From: Spongospora subterranea
Lineage: Eukaryota > Endomyxa > Phytomyxea > Plasmodiophorida > Plasmodiophoridae
Reading direction: 5' to 3'
DNA: 24,450 nt
NCBI GenBank assembly: GCA_900404475.1
Contig: OUQQ01000279.1
Span: 1-24,450, forward strand
Below are positions 10,064 to 19,031 of this stretch, in pieces (position 1 is the stretch's first letter; every line of letters begins with the position of its first letter). A program made the position numbers and the translations under genes. The notes beneath the pieces are model-generated. The model had not been told where the DNA came from. It did no database searches and saw nothing but the letters and a program-made list of their open reading frames with translations.

Positions 10064-10776
10064 GGGTCGGGAGCGAGGCGCGCGGGATGGATCCCTGGGC
10101 GGGCGCACGAGAGCCTGCCAGCAGGCCAACAAGGGACGGTCGATCGATCACAGGGAGGGCAGCGCCATCGGCCGTCAGAGGATCACGGAGAAACGAGGAG
10201 GCCGATCCACCTGTCCCGCCGTTCTCGTGTACACTGTACATACAGACACTGTACTGGAATGGTTGCGCGCCCGTGCCCCCATGACAGCCGCCCGACCACA
10301 GTGGGTCGTGGCAGGCCGCGCCCGGTCACCAAAACCAGGAACCAGCGTCATTTTCGGGTGTAAAACCGTCAGAACGAATGTTCGAAATAAAAACCGAGGT
10401 GCTGATTCCGATAGCGACCGCCAGTATGCAGTTTGATAAATGCAAATTATGATCAGCCTGAGTGTCAACTTTTGTTCACTGATGATCATTGACTTCAGCA
10501 GTCTCCCGGGCGTTCCCCGTCGCGAGCGCATGGTGTTGATGAATCGACCGGTTGAGGCGCTGCAGCACAACGCTGCTTGCAAAAAAAGCCAACTTCGCCA
10601 ACTATATCGACTTACCCGGCAATAGTTGTGAACTCGTGGCCACGCTCATTTTATGCGATGGTTTTGACCCTGATCAGCTCAGCGGCTCCTACAGATGGCG
10701 TATTCACTCGAACTCGACTCATTAGAAATGTCTTCAAAACACTCCGAAAATTCCGTTGACGCTGTAGTTTATGGCT
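10064..10776. promoter_or_regulatory. EPC upstream region / NUDIX 3' flank
   Basis: The 713 bp between the EPC start and the NUDIX stop contain no supported gene. Overlapping Arg/Pro-rich frames at 10050-10440 are typical of GC-rich non-coding sequence. A small inverted repeat, TGTAC-act-GTACA, lies near 10234-10246, about 170 bp upstream of the EPC start codon. It could be a promoter element but has no independent support. Confidence 0.35.
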
Positions 10777-11553
10777 TCAGATGGCGATCCCGAACATTTT
10801 CGATCTATCAACAAGCAATCTAAGAAAGAAAACCGCATCCGGTGTGAACCCGTCTGGTTGGCGATTCGGATTGCCACACAATACATCGTCGATGTTCATC
10901 CATGATACAGAGGCGACCTCCTCCGCCTGAAGCGTCATCGATCCTATATCTCTGCAGAGCCGAACACATGAGCGGGCCGACGGAAAACTCAGCGAACGGC
11001 TAACCCAGTGAATTCGGCGGTCCAGACGTCGCCGAACACGCGCGTCGATTCATCTTCGTAGAGCTCGGTAATACCTGAGCGGACTAATGACGTCGATGGC
11101 AAGCCGATCTCCTCCCTGAGCTCTCGAATAGCGTTCTAGATGGCAGTTAGGATGTGTTTTTCATCGATTCGCAAACATTCATCCTACCTGTTCATATGAT
11201 TCTGGATAGGCGACAACACCGCCAAAACATGGATCCAACCTGATCATTACGTTGGCCGACGGTTTTGGCATTAACGCGATGAAACCAACATATTTGGGCA
11301 GTAATCTTTCGTGGAAGTTCGCCTTTGCACGAGGAGCTGGGTTTTGCTAATCGAATACACAATGTTCACTGAATTCAGTAATTTCGAGTGCCGATGGTAA
11401 TTACGAGGGATTGTGAACATAGATATAGGTGGCGCGATGAAGGCAATTGTCGGACCTGAGCTGGGCACGAGAAATGCATCCGATCACGTTGTTATGGATG
11501 TCGACCGATGTGCAGATCTCGTTGGGAACGCGTTCCGCCCCATCACCCTGCAT
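10777..11553 (-). CDS. YfcD-type NUDIX hydrolase
   Basis: Five exons: 11553-11405, 11346-11290, 11239-11188, 11135-11005 and 10951-10777. Introns are 58, 50, 52 and 53 nt, all GT-AG, giving 187 residues. The NUDIX box is complete at residues 76-98: GVVAYPE, then seven residues, then RELREEIGL (Gx5Ex7REUxEExGU). The rest follows the Escherichia coli YfcD layout: SVDIHNNVIG, CISRAQLR..LHRATYIYVHNP, LLVQRRTSTKDYCPNMLDPC just before the box, YEDESTRVFGDVW after it, then LQAEEVASVSWM and GFTPDAVFFL near the end. NUDIX enzymes cleave nucleoside diphosphates linked to another group; the substrate of this subfamily is not established. It is properly intronised, so it is a resident nuclear gene rather than bacterial contamination, although the closest family I recall is bacterial. 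Confidence 0.9.
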
Positions 11554-11944
11554 GACTGGTTGTCCTGTAGCGCCATGCGCCCGGCCCTGCCACCGCTCCC
11601 GCCGTCAACCCAATAACTGCTGGTTGGCATTGCCGTCCCTAACCCATCGGTCCGTTCTATTGAAGCAGACACCAAATACTTCCACGTATTATCATTGAAT
11701 TTTGACCGGGGTTCATCAGATCCAAAGTCTCCCTTCGCTTTGATTCACTTGCAGACCAAAGCGAGATTGTTGCTTGAGCGCGATTTCCCCTCCAATAAGA
11801 CTGGTATTTATCATACGTGACCAGGAATGTCAAAATTCTTCATTTCTCCAAAAAGCACCAGTCATGAACAATTAGGCCAGGTTGCGAAAGCAACCTGAAT
11901 CGAGAATTTGGTCCCGATACTGTCAAGATCAACAGGGGTTGACA
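11554..11944. other. Upstream region of the NUDIX gene with hairpins
   Basis: No supported gene. Two inverted repeats stand out. TCGCTTTG at 11735-11742 pairs with CAAAGCGA at 11757-11764 (8 bp, 14-nt loop). A tight 8-bp stem with a GAAA loop lies at 11878-11897. A structured non-coding RNA is possible, but I could not match it to any known class. Confidence 0.35.
11878..11897 (+). repeat. Perfect 8-bp hairpin with GAAA tetraloop
   Basis: CAGGTTGC (11878-11885) and GCAACCTG (11890-11897) are perfect complements around GAAA. This is a GNRA-capped stem of the kind found in structured RNAs. On the minus strand the loop would read TTTC, so if functional it is most likely transcribed from the plus strand. 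It is not next to a gene end. Confidence 0.5.
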
Positions 11945-12431
11945 AAAAGGCACAGGACAGGATCCATTACGACAACCGTTTCCGGTTCCATCTGAAATCT
12001 ATTTGAAGCATTTTTTACATGAATGGGTTTCTGATAACCCAGATGGCACCCGAATATATTCGACTCATGAAGGCGACCTCAAGTGGTTTAAAGAATCGCA
12101 TTGTCGGTTCAGCCGTATATCAGAATATGAAGTTTATTTATTTGAATATTCTCATCAGGTTCTGAAACCGAATGCAAATTCTGTCTCAAAGAACGAGGTT
12201 CGACCGAAATGAATTCAGGTTCTCAAGGCCTGTGTCGACATTAATCGAAACCCAAATGCGTTTTTGCTAAGCGGGTCAGTGCTGCCGAAATTGTGTATTT
12301 GCAGATTTGCAAGCGAACGAACGCATCAATTCAGATTTCCGACGACTTTGCTAGTTGGCTTTTTGTTCCTTCTGAACGCCGTTATAGGAGCTGACACAAC
12401 GACCTCTCGTGCTTTGACATCCTCGTATTAG
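11945..12431 (+). pseudogene. Possible ATPase (DUF4143-like) fragment in two exons
   Basis: A frame open from about 11945 without an ATG runs through EIYLKHFLHEWVSDNPDGTR..EVYLFEYSHQ to 12158. A GT-AG intron of 60 nt (12159-12218) joins it to a second frame, 12219-12431, starting VLKACVDINRNPNAFLLSGS. That last string resembles the IKAxVDxNRxPGRFLLTGS block of bacterial AAA ATPases with DUF4143. After it the sequence (RFASERTHQF..) no longer fits the family. No Walker A motif is visible upstream. It may be the remnant of a transferred gene, or a lineage-specific gene whose 5' exon I could not find. Confidence 0.25.
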
Positions 12432-12762
12432 ATGTCAATGGCAAATACTCATTCTGTTGTACTGACTGTTTCTCTCCATATTGAGCTGGTCAGATCGAAT
12501 ATGGCGTTCGTCTCAAAACAGGATATTGTCTTTCGTCAATAATCGAGGTAAATGCCGATCGGTTTACGAAATTCAAAGCAGATCAACATTGTTGAACTCT
12601 TCATCCGCCGTTCTCCCAAATTGCGATCAACTGTGGATTTATTGTGTATTTGAAGTGTTGGCAGCGGCGCCTGCTATTTGGGGACCAGCTAACAGCCAAA
12701 ACAGTGACATGCGGCACCAATTTGAAAGTCAAGATGCTTCACCACAGAACCTCAAGTGTTGA

Positions 12763-14416
12763 TTAATATTCTTTCAATGCTTGCCCAATCAGGTCTACAG
12801 CGTGTTCAATCTGCTCATGATTAATGACCAGTGGTGGTGCGAATCGGATAATGTGGGTTTGGGTTTGTTTTGCTAATAGACCCTTCTTCATGAGAGATAA
12901 GCACAGATCGTATGCGGTTCGCGATTTTCTTGGAGTTATAACCATGGCAGTGAATAATCCCTTGCCTCGAACACATTCAATATATGGCGAGTCGATGCTC
13001 TTCAATCCCTTTCGGAACAGCTATTGTGAGATCAGAAATATGACAAATTCCATTTCAATAAATACTACCTCCCCCATTATTGCTGAATTCTGGATCATAT
13101 CCTCTTCTTCCAATACGGTAATTGCTTCCATAGCCAGAGCGTCGGCCAATGGGTTTCCACCGTATGTTGAACCATGCTCACCAGGTTTAACCGTCAACAT
13201 GATCTCATCATCAGCAAGAACAGCACTAACAGGCATTATTCCTCCAGATAATGCTTTTCCTACAACAAATATCATCAAACGATTTGTCAAGTGCATCCGC
13301 TTGTTCTAATATACCTAAAACTACGATATCGGGCCGAACCCCTTCGTCATAATGACACAGCAGTTCGCCAGTACGGCCAAGCCCCGTCTGAACCTGAAGA
13401 ACGACATTACTGATGTAAACATCATGAATGGTGGTGTGTCATGCGAACGGCAAAACCTCGTCGGTGATAAATAGAACATTGTTGTCTTTACATATTTGTG
13501 ATACTTCTTGGAGATAGCCTGGATCTGGAACCACCACCCCGGCTTCTCCCTAACAAGTTGCGTTGATCAGGTCGGATTTGAAAGGGTAAATCGATAACAA
13601 CCTGTATAGGTTCGACCATAAAAGCGGCCACTTCAGGGTTTTTCACGACCTTCTTCAACGCGGCTACGTCATTATACTTGATTAGGTCAAATCCTGGCAT
13701 GAAAGGGCCAAATCCGTTTCTGGATGATGGATCATTGGATGCCGAGATCGCCGCTAATGAACGCCCCCAGAAGTTGTTATTTGCGAAGACAACTCGGGCT
13801 GTGTTTTCAGGAACGCCCTTAACGTCATATGCCCATCGCCTTGCGAGTTTAACCGCTGCAGAAACAAACTCAACTTCACCTACAATGATTCGGAAAACGA
13901 ATGTACCTGTATCACACGCTTCAACTCCAGTGTTCATTGGCAATATGCGATTGTATCCGAACTTCTTCGACATGAATTCTTCGTACCTGTATAGAATTCA
14001 AAACTGGTTTGACAACCAATTGCCTGAAGGACGCTTTTTTCGAAACGCTGTTCTAGGAATGAGGAGTGATATGAAATAAAACCTGCCGAGCATATCATTG
14101 TGGAACGCTCTGCTTGTTAATGTCAGCCTCTCCGACTGTTCTTTGAGCACCTTGAGCAATCTCGGGTGGCAATGACCTTGATTCACGGCCGAATACGCAC
14201 TCAACATATCCAAATACTGATTATCATCCACATCCCAGACATGAACTCCTTTCCCTCTCGCTAATACCACAGGGAGCGGCGCGTAGTTCATAGCCCCATA
14301 TTTTGCCTCTGTTCACCATACCGATCAGATTTACCCGCCATCAAAGCAGACACCGCCGTACCAAGGTCGATGGCTTTTCTTGCAGCATGAGACAGAGTGA
14401 TTTTCGATTTCGACAT
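12763..14416 (-). CDS. OAT: Ornithine aminotransferase (ornithine-oxo-acid transaminase)
   Basis: Eight exons: 14416-14362, 14308-14083, 13986-13907, 13855-13602, 13549-13457, 13393-13315, 13259-13069 and 13020-12763. Introns are 48-96 nt, GT-AG; 411 residues. This PLP enzyme converts ornithine and 2-oxoglutarate to glutamate-5-semialdehyde and glutamate. Family blocks are all present: [98 protein letters not shown], which holds the Asp that binds the PLP ring nitrogen; VLGKALSGG with the catalytic Lys at residue 264; [29 protein letters not shown]. Human GVEAGETA is GVEACDTA here. The first exon is short (18 codons) and is supported by the EAKYGA join. The frame is open to an ATG at 14485, which would add 23 mostly hydrophobic residues. 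Confidence 0.95.
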
Positions 14417-15038
14417 TGACGACGACAATACGTAAATCAGTAAAATAACAAATGAACAATTCAAATGACTTGTGAAAGTGTTCAAAGGGGGTAATGTTAT
14501 GTTTCCTGACTGGTTATGAGGCCACGCTCACAGATCAGAGTGATAAAAGAGGCTGAGCTACAGTCAACCAACGATCACAAACCGTAATTGATCTTTGGAC
14601 ATTGTTTGATTTGGGGTGAAATGAGAATGATCATATGGAAATGGATGTCATATCAGGGCGGACGTGAGGGTGGTGTCGATGACCAGGGGCAACTTGGCCC
14701 ATAGGTACTGGCCGGTGTTGCATCGCGCCCCGAGTTTCTGTCGAATTGGAAGTGTGCACCCTGTATTGATGACCCAAGCGAAATTCGAGTCCCGCCTTTG
14801 GAACAATGACGACGTTGTCTTGCTGTGATTATCCTCTCATCTGGAACTCCCTCCAGTTCCTGTGCATCCTCTATCGCATGATTGAGAACTGCCATCCCAA
14901 ATGGCAATCGATCTGGTTGATCACCTTGGCACCTCAGACGCCCCTGCCCTGTTGAGGCAACTTATACTTGCTGCTCCTCCTCCTGACTTTGAAATCTCTA
15001 ATTTATGGAGATAAACCAGTTGTTCCGCTTTTCACAAT
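14417..15038 (-). other. Region with an unassigned minus-strand exon candidate
   Basis: The first 230 bp are the OAT upstream region. At 14822-14648 (minus) a frame preceded by an acceptor (ATCACAG) reads ..SNFAWVINTGCTLPIRQKLG and ends LVIDTTLTSALI with TGA at 14648-14650, which could be a terminal exon. A competing minus frame at 14907-14653 starts MPFGMAVLNHAIEDAQELEG. I recognise neither, and only one can be real. Confidence 0.25.
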
Positions 15039-15401
15039 TCAGTTTTTCGAATGACAATGTGACGGTTTTTTGTTGCCGCTGAGTTCTTCAAAGACTTCAT
15101 ATTCGACGTCCATAATGAAACTGGATCGTGACAGGATGACCCTTTCATCACAGTAAAGCCGAACTTGAGCTCTTTCAATCTTAAATGCCTCATTCAGAAA
15201 TCGCTTGATCGCATCAAAATTCGCCTTCAGAATCGCTTCCCTGATTACTGAGCCAGGGATTTTTCGATCGGAGTTGTCAATAAATCAATTGAACATTTCC
15301 TGATCAATGAGCTTGCTCTTTCGAGCGAGAACGCTATAAACCACCTCTACTTTTGTCAATTCAATGACGTTCAGGCAGTGCCTAACTTTCTGCATCACCA
15401 T
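15039..15401 (-). pseudogene. Unidentified ORF interrupted by an in-frame TGA
   Basis: From the ATG at 15401 the minus strand is open for 38 codons, meets TGA at 15287-15285, and continues in the same frame for 81 codons to TGA at 15041-15039. The composition on both sides looks protein-like (ARKSKLIDQEMFN, stop, FIDNSDRKIPGSVIREAILK, then ..IKRFLNEAFKIERAQVRLYC). The region around the stop faintly resembles the CENP-B-type helix-turn-helix of Tigger transposases, where a Trp is usual at this place, but the following part does not match. A GT-AG intron cannot remove the stop because there is no suitable donor. Most likely a pseudogene of an unknown or transposon gene. Confidence 0.35.
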
Positions 15402-15449
15402 TTTGGATACAACGATTCATATATTACTCGCCGCTCGGCGTCAGGAAGG

Positions 15450-15469
15450 TTTTTGAGTTCTCTCAAAAA
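15450..15469. repeat. Perfect 8-bp hairpin TTTTTGAG/CTCAAAAA
   Basis: TTTTTGAG at 15450-15457 and CTCAAAAA at 15462-15469 form an 8-bp perfect stem around TTCT, 49 bp upstream of the minus-strand ORF that starts at 15401. It could be a regulatory or transposon-end structure. Position is the only context available. Confidence 0.4.
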
Positions 15470-15687
15470 TCACCAATAACCCCGAAAATTTCATCAGCGA
15501 TCAGCCGACGCCATCAATAACACTGACACGCACAGTGGCGACAGATCACCGACCGTCAACAAAGCTTGACCCCAACGGAATGGGCAGGGAATAATCAACA
15601 CTGGCAGATTGTCAGAATCGACCGACGCGAATTAGAAAGGAAAAGGTATACAATATCTTCCACATCGTCATCTTCCTGAATGGGGAC

Positions 15688-16230
15688 TTGGTTTCAAATA
15701 CAACTTTCAGATATACTCCATATGTTAAACCTGAAGTTTTGTATTTCGGGATCGGCATAAACGTGTTTGCTGATAGTCGATCCGTAACCGTTCATCGCTT
15801 GTCGTTGCGATGGTCAATTCCAGTGCTCGTGCAACTTGATGGTCCCAGGATCGATTTTCCGCTTTACGCTCGCAAATGTAAGCAATTCTATTGCTGTCGA
15901 ACCGGCGAAGAAATCATTTCGAGATCATTTTTTTTTTCTAATCCCTTTTCAAATTCCAAAGGTTTCCCTCAACAGCATTTTCGTCGGTTGTCACATCCAA
16001 TACTTATTTTATTCCATTTAATCGATGATTCCAATCAATCATGTGCATCTTTCCAGTATCAGCACCTGGTACATTCTCTATTTACCCAACCGGTTGTTCA
16101 AAACAACAGCACGATTTTGAGCCATTCAGGGCTCTTTGGTGAAGAGTGTGCACGAAATAACATCAATCAGAGAGATCTAGTTGGTAATCTGAGCGTGCAG
16201 AGTGTCAAACGGGATCGACATTTGGCGTGA
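15688..16230 (+). other. Long open frame of doubtful coding status
   Basis: An uninterrupted 180-codon plus frame begins at 15688 (MVSNTTFRYTPYVKPEVLYF) and ends at 16230. It is one of the longer frames in this region, but its composition (SFFFSNPFSNSKG, many Ser/Gln/His) and lack of any recognisable motif suggest chance or antisense openness. The opposite strand carries short broken frames. I see no promoter, poly(A) signal or splice support. If real, it is a hypothetical protein. Confidence 0.25.
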
Positions 16231-16391
16231 AATTGTAGTTCACTAAAGTTCTTGTCTGAAGCCTCAATTTCCAACATCAATTGTGATACAGCCTCACCAT
16301 ATTGTTCCTGAGGATCATCAATGCGTCTTTCGTTGAGAATATGTCTGTCATTAGTATTTCCCCGTGATTCGCTGATACGCCCTGGTTGCAT
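16167..16391 (-). CDS. Hypothetical acidic helical fragment
   Basis: A 74-codon minus frame starting MQPGRISESRGNTNDRHILN contains a helix-prone acidic stretch (PQEQYGEAVSQLMLEIEASD) and then FSELQFHAKCRSRL. The sequence just upstream on the minus strand belongs to the tandemly duplicated unit. No family recognised. It overlaps the 3' end of the plus frame at 15688-16230, and at most one is a real gene. Confidence 0.25.
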   Translation of the reverse strand: MQPGRISESRGNTNDRHILNERRIDDPQEQYGEAVSQLMLEIEASDKNFSELQFHAKCRSRLTLCTLRLPTRSL

Positions 16392-17200
16392 TCCCCATCA
16401 CCATCTCCATCTTCCTCGTGTCAGTGTCTCATGATCTCGTTCCAGTCAATAATCTTCATTCTGCCAATCTTTCATCAACGTCCAGTACCACCATGAAACG
16501 GTCTTCATGAGATCGATTGCGGAAGTTCATTGAACACGACTTCGGTGTTGATGCACTGAGCGCGGTTCAGAAAAGTGTTTGCAGACGAACAGCATTCAGT
16601 GTGCTGTCTCGTACGGTTCTGTTCTTGTGAGGTAATCACAATTTCCATCCGTGACCAACTGTGATGAACTCTGTCGTCAACTTGTTCCGGTGGATCACGA
16701 ATCCTCCTCTTTCCAGTTGTCTTTGTGAGTCGTCATTCCCTTTGGTTGATCTCCCTGGGTTGATTCGCCATCATCAGAGTATCATCATCTTCCTCGTGTC
16801 AGTTCTTGTCGTTCAGTCGACAGCATTGACGTCGTTATCATGAACTCCTTCGATAATCAATAGCTTTCATCGTGTCCCTCGTTCAGCAAATTCCTCATCG
16901 TCCACAACACGATCCTTTTTTCGAATGTTGTCAAAGCCGTTCTCATAGAACAGGACTTCGCTGTGGGAGATCTTTCCAGTGGACTGTCGTACAATCAATG
17001 TCCTATTTGCTCAGTTGGATCAACGTCGTTTAAGCGAATACGCACGTAATCGTTGCTTGTTCTATAACAGTTTGATCCAACCTGCACATCCTCCTCCCTC
17101 GATATGATCGGCGCGAAGATCAGACCACTGACCAGAGCGTGGTCCAAACCCACCTCACCCATGGTCATGTCTCCGACGGAATCGACACTCAACCGAAACG
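16390..17200. repeat. Diverged tandem duplication of about 410 bp
   Basis: Two adjacent segments are related. The plus-strand string ATCTTCCTCGTGTCAGT occurs near 16411 and 16787, and minus-strand blocks around CCGAAGTCGTGTTCAATGA (about 16523-16541) and GCGAAGTCCTGTTCTATGA (about 16935-16953) are offset by about 412 bp. Translated on the minus strand, the copies share an acidic segment (VVLDVDERLAE versus DRVVDDEEFAE), each followed by a stop. Both look decayed. The unit may be an old duplicated exon or gene. Confidence 0.5.
16995..17192 (-). other. Unassigned short minus frame
   Basis: A 65-codon minus frame (SVDSVGDMTMGEVGLDHALV.. LNDVDPTEQIGH) has protein-like composition but starts from TTG rather than ATG, and has no identified splice partner or family. 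It lies at the left edge of the minus-strand duplicated unit and may be its 5' part. Real coding status is doubtful. Confidence 0.2.
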
Positions 17201-17705
17201 ATCAAACATTACAAGCCGGTTGCACGGCTTGAACTGAGAATGCTTCACGATTCACAAGGTCAGACGAAATTTGATAGGGGGCAACTTATTCCCAGACCCC
17301 TCATTTTGATGGGAACTCAATCGAAATGTCCATCTGGCTATGCCAAATGGAAAACTACCTCACCGTGCACAGTAATACCTTCTCAACGGGCCGCTCAAAG
17401 GTGGCACCAATAACCCGGAAACACGAAGTTTTGTTATTGACCATGACCGTATGGGCATATGTAGCTAACAGAATTCGGACATGACACATCCAGGTGGCAA
17501 AAATATACCCAGATAAATGTGTTCGCGCAATGATGCAGGGAAACGATTATTGTGCGATGGTACTATCTTGACTTCCGAAATATAACGCCAGCAGGGTTGC
17601 AGTCATGGTAAATAAGCATGACCTGGCCTGGCGATATCCTGACACTCAGCAGGGTTCGTAACAATGATCGATATTGGATCCTGACTTGGAACTATCACCC
17701 TCCGT
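17200..17705. other. Gene-free interval
   Basis: No frame, RNA gene or repeat of note was found, apart from a 7-bp hairpin (CAAGCCG at 17212-17218 with CGGCTTG at 17225-17231). Confidence 0.4.
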
Positions 17706-18053
17706 TCACCGGAAAACTTCCCAACTGTCATGACAAATTAGACGGTGCCGGTCAGGGCGATCATTGAGCGATTTTTCGATTTCAGATTTGTTCAAAGGTT
17801 TTAGGCGAATGAGATCGATTGTGCTTTTGATGGAAACAGCAGTTATTGATTCGCCATGTATGTTGACGTAATTCTGTGACAAGTGACTCGTAAGCGGGTC
17901 GTTGTCTGAGGAAATTTGCAATCGATCGAGGAAATTCTTGGTTTCTGGGAAAAAAATACTGACCATCTGCCAGATACAGCAAGTTGACTAAGAATAAGAG
18001 TTTCAGTACCGCTTACAGAACTGTTGCAGCGACTTCAGGATCAATGTGGCTTC
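17706..18053 (-). CDS. Hypothetical protein, two exons
   Basis: A minus frame (17966-17706) reads IFFPETKNFLDRLQISSDND.. HGESITAVSIKSTIDLIRLK.. EVFR and looks coding. Upstream, a GTAAGC donor can be spliced over a 59-nt intron (acceptor GGTCAG), joining MVNTRSHIDPEVAATVL to IFFPETKN in frame. That would make a protein of about 100 residues starting near 18053. The canonical GTAAG donor and typical intron length favour this model. No family is recognised. Confidence 0.4.
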
Positions 18054-18532
18054 GTGTGTTCACCATTGGCCTCAAACGTCAGTAGAAAGCTACCGAGCGG
18101 TTGGTTACCAGTAAAACTGACTTTGAAAAGTAAAGCCAACAGTATAGGTGAAAATGTGTAAACAAAGTTTTACGAGAGTTCTGAAGAGATTATAAGAATA
18201 ATTTATCGGTGAAGATCGCTGTATCAATGCGGACGCGGAACGAACTCGACGAAAGCGCATCGAAGAGCGCTGTGGGAGTGGATCAAGACAATCCATGAAA
18301 CAACAGGGTAGAGTGTAGTTGGGTGACCCTGCTGTACCAAGATAATTACCAATCCAAGTCGTCGGCAATTGAAGAACTGTCCGGGAACGCGGACCGTGAC
18401 TCATGAGCCGCCCGTAATGGGCCAGCCCAACTGCGTGTTTTCCCCCATTCCGGTTCATTCCAACCCAATCCAATTTCCGAATCTTTGTCGCGAGTGTTTG
18501 TCACCAAATATATCGCCATCGTCCAATCCGTG

Positions 18533-18865
18533 ATGACATCGAAGGCGGGAATATTGGCATCGTCTATTTGGGGTATCCTGACAATTGCCACGTGTTTTCT
18601 GGCGATCTCCCGATATATCGAGGAACGAAAGCCGGAACATAAATTCGCCATTCTGGAGACGAAGATTGCGACACTGAGCGGGCGGGCCAATGAGGGATTT
18701 TACAGAAACAACGGGTTTCGCCAACAACAATTGCTGACCAGTTTGAAAAAATTCGAGAACATCATCAATAACGACAACTCAAATAGCGTAAAATTGAGGG
18801 ACATCAAGGCCAAGCTTCGAGAGTCGATCGACGACCTCCGCGTGGTCGCTCATTCGAATAAATGA
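18533..18865 (+). CDS. Small single-pass membrane protein with coiled coil
   Basis: 110 residues from the ATG at 18533; the same frame is open a little further upstream but without an ATG. Residues 7-25 (ILASSIWGILTIATCFLAI) form one transmembrane helix, and the rest is charged and helical (KFAILETKIATLSGR, LLTSLKKFENI, KLRDIKAKLRESIDDLRVV), likely a coiled coil. Such tail architecture is common in small organelle-membrane or SNARE-like proteins, but I do not recognise the family. AATAAA is formed by the last two sense codons directly before TGA. The gene is convergent with ELOF1, 166 bp between stops. Competing minus frames across 18346-18730 look like antisense shadows. Confidence 0.6.
   Translation: MTSKAGILASSIWGILTIATCFLAISRYIEERKPEHKFAILETKIATLSGRANEGFYRNNGFRQQQLLTSLKKFENIINNDNSNSVKLRDIKAKLRESIDDLRVVAHSNK
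18857..18862 (+). promoter_or_regulatory. AATAAA embedded in the last two codons
   Basis: The Asn-Lys codons (AAT AAA) immediately before the TGA of the small membrane-protein gene spell a canonical poly(A) signal. If used, the 3' untranslated region would be only about 10-25 nt. Confidence 0.4.
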
Positions 18866-19031
18866 AACACACGAGATTGAACAAAACTGATGATGTCGGA
18901 TGGCAGGAATAGAATAAGAACCGTTGTTGAATAATGATAAACATGTATAGAATATAGGACGGGGCTTCCGTGTGTGTTTGGTGTTGGTGAGCGTCTTCCC
19001 TGGCGTCTGAACGCCTGCAGAGCACGGAGTC

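Noticed and set aside
9951..10436. Overlapping Arg/Ser/Pro-rich plus frames upstream of EPC
   Set aside because: Several frames are open at once in GC-rich DNA, with no splice structure or motif; typical of chance openness.
13907..13950. GVEACDTA in place of GVEAGETA in OAT as loss of function
   Set aside because: The change is conservative in size and charge, and the catalytic Lys, the PLP Asp and the substrate-binding blocks are all intact.
13678..14079. 133-codon plus frame
   Set aside because: Antisense to ornithine aminotransferase exons 2-4.
18346..18690. 114-codon minus frame with protein-like start
   Set aside because: It overlaps antisense the membrane-protein gene at 18533-18865, whose transmembrane and coiled-coil pattern is more convincing.
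18886..18910. CTGATGATGTCGG.. as a possible hammerhead ribozyme core
   Set aside because: No GAAA box or closing stem follows, so the core cannot form.
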